6,275 nt of DNA from DATBGS01 sp036557885 (GTDB taxonomy: Bacteria; Chloroflexota; Ktedonobacteria; Ktedonobacterales; DATBGS01), in assembly GCA_036557885.1 (NCBI GenBank), contig DATBGS010000074.1, forward strand, positions 1-6,275. Direction: 5' to 3'. A program made the translations under genes and the position numbers. The notes below the pieces were generated by a model. The model had not been told where the DNA came from. It worked only from the letters and a program-made list of their open reading frames with translations, and did no database searches. Below, in pieces: positions 1-5,036 of this stretch; the stretch's first letter is position 1; the number at the start of each line of letters is the position of its first letter.

Positions 1-267
1 TTTTGAGTCACAGCTTCGGAGTTATCTTGGCTCAGCCTTTTCGATTGAGCCAACACTCTTGCAATCGGCCTACTTCCGGCCACATAACCGCTCCGGTCAG
101 ATTGAGCGTCTTTATTTTGTAGGGGCTGGAACACACCCAGGCGCAGGCATCCCTGGGGTACTGCTCTCGGCTGCGATTACCAGCCGGCTGGTAAACCAGG
201 ATGTAGCCCCACACAAAAACCAGTGAAGGAAAGACCAGGCCAACGGATGGAAGAGTCTGTTCTGACT
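1..267. other. Left-edge stretch, no gene recognised
   Basis: I see no recognisable protein or RNA gene here. A perfect 12-bp palindrome, CCAGCCGGCTGG, lies at 180-191. Immediately to its right is TGGTAAACCAG (189-199), which recurs at 509-519. The minus-strand reading frame that crosses this stretch is only run-on downstream of the IS5 remnant and resembles nothing I know. It is probably debris or flanking DNA of the insertion sequences to the right. Confidence 0.5.
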
Positions 268-462
268 TCAGAAACAATGAACGACCAGATGGAGAAAGTG
301 ATGCAGCAGTAAGATAGCAAAGGCCAGAAAGTGCAATCCTGCCAGCGTTTCTGGCAGGCGCTCGTAGTCGCGTGCCAGGCGACGGAAGCGGGCGGCCCAA
401 GCAAAACTGCGCTCGATGACCCATCCACCTTACCCCCCACAGCGATTTTCTGCCTCTTTGTA
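268..462 (-). pseudogene. IS5-family transposase, C-terminal remnant
   Basis: This is the C-terminal end of an IS5-family DDE transposase. Reading the minus strand from 423 to the TGA at 270-268 gives 51 residues starting WVIERSFAWAARFRR, then LARDYERLPETLAGLHFL and a hydrophobic tail. The WVxERSFAW block carries the last catalytic acid (E) of the DDE triad, and RRLARDYERLPETLAGLHF is the usual tail of one IS5 subgroup. Just upstream in the same frame is an in-frame TAA (432-430) in a G-rich run. Beyond it KEAEN (about 462-445) may correspond to the family's usual KLPEAK stretch. There is no start codon and no first or second catalytic D, so this cannot be an active enzyme. Family identity is confident; the exact left end of the element is not visible. 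Confidence 0.8.
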
Positions 463-815
463 GTTGCCATTGCTCTGTCCTTTCGGTTGTGTTGCAAAAA
501 TGATGGGGTGGTAAACCAGCAGGTGAACTGGTAAGCTCTGGAGGATGCAAATGATCCAGAAGAGGTGGGTTCATGAATGCTCAGAGCCCGTTCAAATGGC
601 GTCATTACCAGACAGACATGATTGTGTTGTGCGTGCGCTGGTACTTGCGCGTGCGCCATGTCACGTTAGGCAGTATCCCGTGTGAGACGGAAAGAACTGG
701 ACGCAAGACGGTATAAGTTGCTGCGAACGTATGGGGGACAATATCCCATGCAGCACAGGCAAGAGTAGGCGGGAAGGTATTTTTCAACAAGCAGGTCACA
801 CCCCTACAGCGACAC
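463..815. other. Unassigned stretch between two IS5 remnants
   Basis: All three minus-strand frames were read for the missing middle of an IS5 transposase (first two catalytic aspartates), and nothing convincing was found. The frames are open in places, but their translations are unlike any transposase and are rich in H, C, T and W. The second copy of TGGTAAACCAG is at 509-519. The distance from the IS5 N-terminal piece to the C-terminal piece (1079 to 268, about 270 codons) matches one full IS5 transposase. The middle may therefore have decayed beyond recognition or been replaced. Confidence 0.4.
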
Positions 816-1079
816 TTAGGGTCCAGATGTAGTGGCATGTTGACTGGCGACTGAAACGGGGTCCACTACTTCCAGGATGCGTTGCCAGAGCCCTGCGGCG
901 CACCAGAGCCGATAGCGCTTGTAGGCGGTCTCCCATTTGCCATACTCTGCTGGCATCTCGCGCCAGGATGCGGAAGTCGCACATGACCGCGACAATGCCA
1001 CTGGAGGACACGCCGATGGTCGTGGCGGGCGTAATGGGCGAAAACCCCATCCCAGGCGCTGCCAGGCGTTATGCCGCAT
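816..1079 (-). pseudogene. IS5-family transposase, N-terminal remnant, scrambled
   Basis: The clear part is the minus-strand frame 965-816: SWREMPAEYGKWETAYKRYR followed by LWCAAGLWQRILEV, then TAA at 818-816. That is the conserved N-terminal region (DUF4096-like) of IS5-family transposases, normally reading ...RTGAPWRxLPAEYGxW. Upstream the homology jumps frames. DHRRVL lies at 1021-1004 in one frame, and GIVAVMCDFR at 999-970 in another. The RTGA part before the W is shortened. At least two indels are thus present. AWQRL close to the possible ATG at 1079-1077 fits the family's first helix, but that start lies 11 nt inside the 3' end of the neighbouring DDE transposase and may be fortuitous. 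The subgroup seems different from the C-terminal remnant at 268-462, so they may derive from two elements. Confidence 0.6.
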
Positions 1080-2165
1080 CGCGAAAGTAGTCGTGGAGGA
1101 GGCCACCCAGGAGATCTCTCCTCTGTACTGGCCCTTGTCCTGGTGGTTGGTTGGGTGATTCAGGAATCTGCTGACCAAGGCCTTGATGAGGGCGTGCCTG
1201 GTTAAAATACTGGCGGTATTCACACAGTACGTGGTCCCGCGTGGCGGTCATTGACGATGAGCTGATGATCCAAACATTCCTCGCGCCGGCTCGCGGACCC
1301 ACCGCTCCGCATAGGCATTGGCGTTAGGCGCGCGATAGGGAGTCAGTATGACCTCCATGCCTTCAGAAACGAACACGGTATCAAAACTGGCGGGAAACTT
1401 CGCGTCACGATCGTGGAGGAGGAAGCGCAGTACGTTCCCTTCCTCCTGGAGCTTCCACACGAGTTGACGAGCCTGTTGCACCACCCAGGCTGCTGTGGGG
1501 TGGACCGTGCAGGGGGCCACATGAATTCTGCGGGTGCCAATCTCGATAAAGAAGAGCACATACAGCGTTTGCAAGCGCAGTGTTTCCACGGTGAAGAAAT
1601 CACAGGCGAGCAGTTGCTGGTGGTGTTGGCGTAAGAAAGCTCGCCAAGTGCTGCGTCGGGCACGCGTGGGCACTCCAGGGATGTGCTGGCGCTTGAGGAC
1701 AGCTCGGATGGTTGAGCGGCCAACACAATAGCCGAACTTAAGGAGTTCCCCTGCGATTTTGCTGTACCCCCAGCGTGGGTTCTCTCTGGCTAAGCGTGCA
1801 ATCAGCGCTTCCAGATCCGAGGCAATTCTTGGCCTGCCTGTGGATGGATGATGGCGAAACGTCCACTTACGACGCACGAACTCACGATGCCAGCGCAGCA
1901 CTGTCTCGGGAGTGAAGAGAACCAGGCTTTGACTGAGCCGCTTGCGGGAGTTCGTCGCTCCTTGGACGAGTTTGCCTGCCAGCATGGTCAGCGGCAGTTT
2001 CTCCCACCAGGAGAGATGAGGTGGACGAGCTTGCGTCCGCTGCAAGATACGAAGAGGCTTTCGGAGCAGCAAGATCTCGAGATTTTTCTCACGGTCCGAC
2101 CGAAGAAACAAACCCAGGAAATCAAGAACCACCGAAAAGAGGTTGGCAAACGCCGCGAAAGTCAT
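1069..2165 (-). pseudogene. Integrase-core (rve) DDE transposase with two frameshifts
   Basis: This is a transposase of the IS3/IS481-like retroviral-integrase superfamily, about 365 codons if restored. The first frame runs 305 codons from ATG 2165-2163. It has a hydrophobic, basic N-terminus, RLSQSLVLFTPETVLRWHRE (about residues 77-94), a helix-turn-helix-like RWGYSKIAGELLKFGY (131-146), and the catalytic core. Likely catalytic residues are D189 (ACDFF), D252 (HDRDAKF) and E287 (NAYAERW), with 34 residues between the last two. The frame then breaks. REECLDHQLIVNDRH continues in a second frame, and DHVLCEYRQYFNQARPHQGL to LLHDYFRDAA and TAA (1071-1069) continues in a third. Each break is consistent with one extra base, at 1283-1292 and 1231-1240. 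All catalytic residues precede the breaks, but losing the tail probably inactivates it. Terminal inverted repeats were not found. Confidence 0.9.
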
Positions 2166-2183
2166 AGGTTTCTCCCGCAGAGG

Positions 2184-2213
2184 ATGGTGATGAGCGAGAT
2201 CTCATCATACCAT
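2184..2213. repeat. Imperfect inverted repeat upstream of transposase
   Basis: ATGGTGATGAG (2184-2194) pairs with CTCATCATACCAT (2201-2213): 6 bp, a 2-nt bulge, then 5 bp, around the 6-nt loop CGAGAT. It begins 19 bp outside the transposase start codon. Such a hairpin could limit read-through into the transposase, act as a regulatory site, or be part of the element's subterminal end. No T-run follows on either strand, so it is not a typical terminator. Confidence 0.45.
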
Positions 2214-2236
2214 GTTAAGCAGGAGAGAGCTAATCG

Positions 2237-2341
2237 ATGGAGCGGGTATGCAACACTCCGGATGCTATTTCCGCCCATTACGAGCCAGCACAAGGTGTGT
2301 GCGCCAAGCACTGGATCAGATTGGAGTTGGGCAGAATCTGA
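2237..2341 (+). CDS. Possible 34-residue protein, unknown
   Basis: An ATG at 2237 follows AGGAGAG (2221-2227) with a 9-nt spacer, a near-ideal Shine-Dalgarno arrangement. The 34-codon frame begins MERVCNTPDAISAHYEPAQG and ends at TGA 2339-2341. It is mixed in composition with two cysteines and an aromatic KHWIRLEL segment, and does not look like low-complexity noise. I do not recognise it. Other frames continue downstream with RKCQLRFHERKNG or SCAKMPAALPRAEKW, so it could be the N-terminus of a longer gene broken by frameshift next to the insertion sequence. It may equally be a chance ORF; the ribosome binding site is the main support. Confidence 0.35.
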   Translation: MERVCNTPDAISAHYEPAQGVCAKHWIRLELGRI

Positions 2342-2562
2342 GCCCGTCCTGTGCGAAAATGCCAGCTGCGCTTCCACGAGCGGAAAAATGGCGTAGATGG
2401 ATTTGGCACACTACGGGGTCCAGCAGGCAAGTGCAGCTCGGCTCACTGGCCCCCGGCTGATCGATTGTCACGGCGCTCATCTCATTGCGCCGCGTACCCC
2501 AAGCAGCCTCATACACAGGACGTGCGGCCATCTCTGCCCCAAAAGGGAGGCATAACAAATGC

Positions 2563-2637
2563 GTGAACCAGATGATTGAAGCGGCAAAGACCGTCTATGC
2601 AGTGTCACGTAAGAAGAAAGAAGGAGGATGTTCGTGA
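2563..2637 (+). CDS. Possible 24-codon leader ORF coupled to next gene
   Basis: A GTG at 2563 (or the in-frame ATG at 2572) opens a short frame containing MIEAAKTVYAVSRKKKEGG. It stops at TGA 2635-2637, overlapping the GTG start of the next gene in the sequence GTGA. That is the overlap typical of translational coupling. A GGGAGG site lies at 2545-2550, 12 nt before the GTG, which is somewhat far. The same site is 8 nt from an ATG at 2559 that encodes only six residues. Nothing resembles a known family. The coupling geometry is seen directly; that it is translated is speculative. Confidence 0.22.
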   Translation: MNQMIEAAKTVYAVSRKKKEGGCS

Positions 2638-2804
2638 TTCATACCCTTCTCGTCATTGCAGCGATCGTCTTAGTAGTCTGGCTCGTGCTGTTGCTCATCG
2701 GGCATGTCGGCGGGCTCATCAACCTGCTCTGGATTGTCATCCTGGCTGCGCTGATCTGGTGGCTCCTGAGCTTCATCACCGGGCGCAGACGCACCAGCTT
2801 GTGA
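2634..2804 (+). CDS. DUF5670/lmo0937-family small membrane protein
   Basis: This is a 56-residue inner-membrane protein with two hydrophobic helices. Helix 1 spans about residues 4-22 (LLVIAAIVLVVWLVLLLIG), then a short GHVGG turn, and helix 2 spans about 28-48 (LINLLWIVILAALIWWLL), followed by a basic GRRRTSL tail. Size, the W residues, the central glycine turn and the arginine-rich end match the lmo0937 family (DUF5670), usually about 50 residues. Its members are of unknown function and often occur near stress-related genes. The start is chosen as GTG 2634 because AAGGAGG (2621-2627) ends 6 nt before it. An in-frame ATG at 2628 touches the Shine-Dalgarno site and would be badly spaced. The stop is TGA 2802-2804. 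No terminator is evident downstream. Family assignment is from recognised architecture, not from a search. Confidence 0.82.
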   Translation: MIHTLLVIAAIVLVVWLVLLLIGHVGGLINLLWIVILAALIWWLLSFITGRRRTSL

Positions 2805-3160
2805 GCCTGCGCGCCGCCCCCGGAGCCGCGGTTTCTCCGGCCCCACGACCGAGCCGTGCTGCGCGCCGCCGGAGGGTCCAGGTCTGGAGCACGTGCTGAA
2901 GCGCGGGACCGGCGGCGACCCGGACGAAGCCACGGGGTAGCCGAACGGCCGCCCGTGCCCGAGGACCGCGCCGCGCCGGGGCCGCGTGATCAGCGAAACG
3001 AGTCGACATACGAGGCACTCCGCTGGCACGACACCTGTAGAGTGCCTCAGCCCAGCGCAGCCGTGCCACCGAGCGCGAAACGAGGCGGCACGTGCGTCGC
3101 TCAGTCCGTCTGCTCCCCCACGAATTCACCTTCTTTCAGCCCAGGCGAGAGGAGGGCTGC
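2805..3160. other. GC-rich non-coding island with short stems
   Basis: About 2805-3000 is strikingly GC-rich: 78% at 2821-2880 and 80% at 2941-3000 by count, against about 55-58% in neighbouring DNA. Frames stay open on both strands because of the base composition, but their products (R/A/P/G-rich) look like shadows. Small inverted repeats include CTCCGGC/GCCGGAG (2835-2841 and 2868-2874), the palindrome AGCACGTGCT (2888-2897), GAGGCACTC/GAGTGCCTC (3012-3020 and 3040-3048) and CGTGCC/GGCACG (3062-3067 and 3087-3092). This could be transferred DNA, a structured transcript or a GC-rich remnant. No gene is supported. Confidence 0.45.
3012..3048. repeat. 9-bp perfect inverted repeat (stem-loop)
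   Basis: GAGGCACTC (3012-3020) and GAGTGCCTC (3040-3048) are perfect reverse complements with a 19-nt loop. No T-tract follows, so it is not a classical terminator. By length alone such a repeat could arise by chance in several kilobases. Its interest is its position at the edge of the GC-rich island, upstream of the larger structures at 3250-3499. Confidence 0.5.
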
Positions 3161-3163
3161 ATC

Positions 3164-3226
3164 ATGATAGACCGAACGACAAAGAAAATGGCAAGACGCG
3201 AGAAGGTCCCCAAAGTGCGGGTGTAG
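3164..3226 (+). CDS. Possible 20-residue basic peptide
   Basis: An ATG at 3164 is preceded by GAGAGGAGGG, with GGAGG at 3151-3155 giving an 8-nt spacer, one of the two best ribosome binding sites in the window. The frame encodes MIDRTTKKMARREKV followed by PKVRV and ends at TAG 3224-3226. Eight of its 20 residues are K or R, so it would be strongly cationic. It ends 23 bp before the first large inverted repeat, as a leader peptide might before a folded RNA. It may also be the intact 5' end of a gene otherwise destroyed by insertion or deletion. No family is recognised; support rests on the start site only. Confidence 0.33.
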   Translation: MIDRTTKKMARREKVPKVRV

Positions 3227-3249
3227 TTGCCTCACGCTGGTGGTCAGGG

Positions 3250-3371
3250 GGAATGGCTCGCAGACGAGCAAGCCCGCCCTTACGGCCTGGGCATCTCCTC
3301 GCCCAGCCAGGTGCTTCACCAGCACGTGCGGACTTGCTCGTCTGCCACAGGCGAGTGCCAACTGCCATTCC
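3250..3371. repeat. Large branched inverted repeat / candidate structured RNA
   Basis: The dominant stem is GCAGACGAGCAAGCCCGC (3260-3277) against GCGGACTTGCTCGTCTGC (3328-3345), 17 of 18 positions complementary. An outer 8-bp stem, GGAATGGC (3250-3257) with GCCATTCC (3364-3371), encloses it. Inside are two hairpins: CTGGGC/GCCCAG (3287-3292 and 3301-3306, extendable by GG/CC across a bulge) and GTGCT/AGCAC (3311-3315 and 3321-3325, loop TCACC). The result is a three-way junction closed by a long stem. Both strands can form it; the single A-C mismatch (3273/3332) becomes G-U on the minus strand, which slightly favours a minus-strand RNA. No convincing coding frame crosses it. It could be a non-coding RNA or a folded end of a mobile element. 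No known RNA family was recognised. Confidence 0.6.
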
Positions 3372-3413
3372 ATAGCAAGCGACCGAACTCCGCAATCAGG
3401 ATCAAGCCCTGTG

Positions 3414-3499
3414 CTGGCTCCTTTCCTCACCCGGCTGTAAAAGCGCCAGCCACAAAGCGCTAGCGCCCAATTTTCCGAACGGATGAGGAAAGGAGTCAG
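3414..3499. repeat. Second large inverted repeat / candidate structured RNA
   Basis: CTGGCTCCTTTCCTCA (3414-3429) pairs with TGAGGAAAGGAGTCAG (3484-3499) at 15 of 16 positions, the exception being G-T (a G-U wobble in plus-strand RNA). The 54-nt interior contains the hairpin GGCTG/CAGCC (3433-3437 and 3447-3451, 9-nt loop) and the perfect palindrome GCGCTAGCGC (3457-3466). The plan, a long closing stem with smaller internal hairpins, resembles the element 42 bp to its left, but the sequences differ. Possible meanings are a second domain of one long RNA, a site recognised as folded single-stranded DNA, or an old element end. No U-tract follows on the plus strand. Confidence 0.58.
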
Positions 3500-3584
3500 A
3501 AGAGGGGAGACGTGCAAGGAGGAGCTGGGGTCAGAAGAGCACTCTGAAATGGGTCGGCAGGGTGGCGAGGCCCGCAAAGAGTAA

Positions 3585-3728
3585 ATGAGTGAAGAGGAGT
3601 GGAGCCTGCCAGTAAGGGATGTGAAGAGGCGGGCAATGCGCAAAACAAGACCTAAGCTTGCTGCTCTGGTGCTCCAGCCTTTCCTCCTCATCCTGGCAGG
3701 AGCCATTGTGGTGTGTGAACCTCGGTAA
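3585..3728 (+). CDS. Possible 47-residue single-span membrane protein
   Basis: ATG 3585 directly follows an in-frame TAA (3582-3584) and opens 47 codons to TAA 3726-3728. The N-terminal half is acidic then basic: MSEEEWSLPV, then RDVKRRAMRKTRPK. The C-terminal half is hydrophobic, LAALVLQPFLLILAGAIVV (about residues 25-43), ending CEPR. A cationic stretch before one hydrophobic helix fits the positive-inside rule and suggests an inner-membrane protein with its N-terminus in the cytoplasm. The upstream AAAGAG is a poor Shine-Dalgarno match, which weakens the case. I do not recognise a family. It lies between the inverted-repeat region and the repeat-module genes, and like the DUF5670 protein would be a tiny membrane protein. 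Confidence 0.4.
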   Translation: MSEEEWSLPVRDVKRRAMRKTRPKLAALVLQPFLLILAGAIVVCEPR

Positions 3729-4028
3729 AACAGGCTGTGGTCGTGCTCCAGCAGGTGTTTTCAAAGACCCGTAGCGGTTGATGGTCAGAAGCTGCCTGCT
3801 CTGCTGCTAGGGTATAAAAGTTGCAAGATGTCCTTCTCAAGGACGTTCCCCCAGCGTGGACCACTGACAGGCCAGGGGATGAGTATCAAGCTAGCTGTTG
3901 TCACGCGTGAGAAGCGACAAGACGCGCCCTGGGTGAGGGGCCGCTCTCTGGGGGGCTGGAGGGTTGGCAATTTGCCGAGGGCCTCGTGAGTCGTGTTCGG
4001 ATGAGAGGGACAGCAGTGTTGAGATAGG
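3729..4028. other. Upstream region of the repeat-module gene
   Basis: This 300-bp stretch precedes the gene at 4038 and should contain its promoter, but no convincing -35/-10 pair with normal spacing was found. A TATAAA at 3813-3818 lacks a matching -35. Possible regulatory symmetry includes the hairpin GTCCTT-CTC-AAGGAC (3830-3844), the 10-bp palindrome TCACGCGTGA (3901-3910) and GGCAA-T-TTGCC (3966-3976). A 36-codon frame from ATG 3879 exists with only a weak ribosome site and was not called. Confidence 0.4.
3830..3844. repeat. Short perfect hairpin upstream of 4038 gene
   Basis: GTCCTT (3830-3835) and AAGGAC (3839-3844) form a 6-bp stem with a CTC loop. There is no downstream T-run, so a terminator is unlikely. 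It could be an operator or a leader structure in the 5' region of the gene at 4038. Confidence 0.35.
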
Positions 4029-4037
4029 ATGAAGCGA

Positions 4038-5036
4038 ATGAGTGCACAGCAACCAGCAACACAGCCGCAGTCAGGCCAGAGGCGGGACACGGGCCAGCTC
4101 TCGAAAGCCGAGCTGACACAAGTGCTCCAACCCCTCATGTCGCAGGTGGAGCAGCAGATCCAGCAGATCGTCCGGGAACAGATGGGTCAGACCCGCGAGG
4201 GTGCGGGCAAGGTGTTCGGGCAGGCGCTCAATGAGCAACAGGGCGGTACCACTTCAGCGGCAGATCAGGCAGAGCAGCCGAGCCAGGAAGGAGGTACTGC
4301 TTCGCCGGGCGACACCTCCTCGGCGTATCAGCAGCAGGGAAAGCAGGCTACGAACCAACCAGGCGAGATGCAGCAGCGCCAGACGGAGCAACCGGAAGCG
4401 GAGCAGACTCCAACTGGGCAGGGAGGCCAGGGGAAGAACGGCAAAGGAGACGAAGAGCAAGAGAGTCCTCTGGTCGCGGCTCTGCGCCAGCAGGTCATCG
4501 ATGCCATGGACCCCATCCTCGACGACCTGCGGGAGAACATCGAGGAGGGGGTCGAGCAGCAGATCGACTATGTGCTCAAGCTGGGCGAGGACGAACTGCA
4601 CCGCCAGGTCAGTCTGGCAATAAAGCCGCTGCACGAGGAGGTGGAAAAGCAAACAGACCAGACGGCGCAAGAAGCCAGGCAGGAACGTGAGAAACCTCCG
4701 CAAACCAAGCTGCAGGAGGCGGTCCAGCGAACGATGAAGGCCCTGAAGAAGACGATGCAATGGTTGGCCAGGACGCTGCGTGCCCTGCTGAGAACCGTCG
4801 TCGAGCTGCTCAAGGCCGTCGTGAACCTGGTCATCCTCATCTTGCTGGCCTTGTTTGAGGGCTTGAAGGCGGCGGGAGGGGCCGCAAAGCAGGGCTTACA
4901 GGCGATTGGCGGCGGCATCGCGGGCCTCATGAAGAAGATGGTCGGGGGGATGGCCAAGAATCTGGGCAAGAAACTGCTCCCAGACCTGGGAGACGGCCAG
5001 CAGAAAGAACAAGCACAGCCATCTCAGGCAGTCTAA
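4038..5036 (+). CDS. Unknown Q-rich protein with repeated module and membrane helix
   Basis: I do not recognise this 332-residue protein. The start is taken as ATG 4038 because AGGA (4026-4029) lies 8 nt before it; ATG 4029 in frame adds MKR but has no clear site. In order (numbered from 4038): a helical module TQVLQPLMSQVEQQI (27-41), a Q/G/P/S/T-rich linker (about 50-143), a second module ALRQQVIDAMDPILDDLR (148-165), a third ELHRQVSLAIKPLHEEVE (186-203), and a charged, possibly coiled-coil stretch. A strongly hydrophobic helix centred on AVVNLVILILLALF (260-273) follows. The tail is glycine-rich and cationic (GGGIAGLMKKMVGG, then KNLGKKLL), ending in a polar QQKEQAQPSQAV. There is no signal peptide. 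It probably associates with the membrane through its C-terminal third, with the Q-rich part in the cytoplasm. The gene at 5132 shares the module, so the two products may work together. Confidence 0.85.
   Translation: MSAQQPATQPQSGQRRDTGQLSKAELTQVLQPLMSQVEQQIQQIVREQMGQTREGAGKVFGQALNEQQGGTTSAADQAEQPSQEGGTASPGDTSSAYQQQGKQATNQPGEMQQRQTEQPEAEQTPTGQGGQGKNGKGDEEQESPLVAALRQQVIDAMDPILDDLRENIEEGVEQQIDYVLKLGEDELHRQVSLAIKPLHEEVEKQTDQTAQEARQEREKPPQTKLQEAVQRTMKALKKTMQWLARTLRALLRTVVELLKAVVNLVILILLALFEGLKAAGGAAKQGLQAIGGGIAGLMKKMVGGMAKNLGKKLLPDLGDGQQKEQAQPSQAV

Larger units (their letters stand above)
2166..2560. other. Spacer right of the transposase, mostly unassigned
   Basis: Immediately upstream of the transposase start is an imperfect inverted repeat (2184-2213), listed separately. 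The rest contains one short ORF with a good ribosome binding site (2237-2341, listed separately) and otherwise only competing short frames on both strands with no recognisable similarity. The right end of the transposase element should lie in the first part of this stretch, but no matching terminal repeat could be paired with sequence left of 1069. Confidence 0.4.

Noticed and set aside
189..519. Direct repeat TGGTAAACCAG at 189-199 and 509-519 flanking the IS5 tail
   Set aside because: A few 11-bp matches are expected by chance in 6 kb, and IS5 elements make shorter target duplications. The flanked piece is also not a whole element.
32..574. A 180-codon minus-strand frame at the left edge
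   Set aside because: The IS5 C-terminal remnant lies across it in a different frame; its own translation looks like nothing known.
1848..2396. A 182-codon plus-strand frame antisense to the transposase
   Set aside because: It mostly overlaps the well-conserved DDE transposase on the opposite strand and has no recognisable features.
3250..3499. The stem-loops as a CRISPR array, retron or integron attachment sites
   Set aside because: There are no repeated units with spacers, no reverse transcriptase or integrase nearby, and no convincing pair of attC core sites at the stem ends.
3101..3706. A 201-codon minus-strand frame
   Set aside because: It runs through both large inverted repeats, has no domain or good start, and is rich in S, L, R and C as expected of random GC-rich sequence.
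3813..3818. TATAAA as a promoter -10 box
   Set aside because: No -35 element at 16-18 bp; the nearest TTGATG is 29 bp upstream.
3879..3989. A 36-codon plus-strand frame starting MSIKLAVVTR
   Set aside because: The AGGGG touching its ATG is too close to serve as a ribosome site, and the translation shows no feature suggesting a protein.
4201..4760. Long frames inside the first module gene on both strands (4201-4623 plus, 4254-4760 minus)
   Set aside because: They have R/S-rich or L/R-rich content mirroring the GC-rich codons of the real gene. They show no ribosome site, motif or domain.
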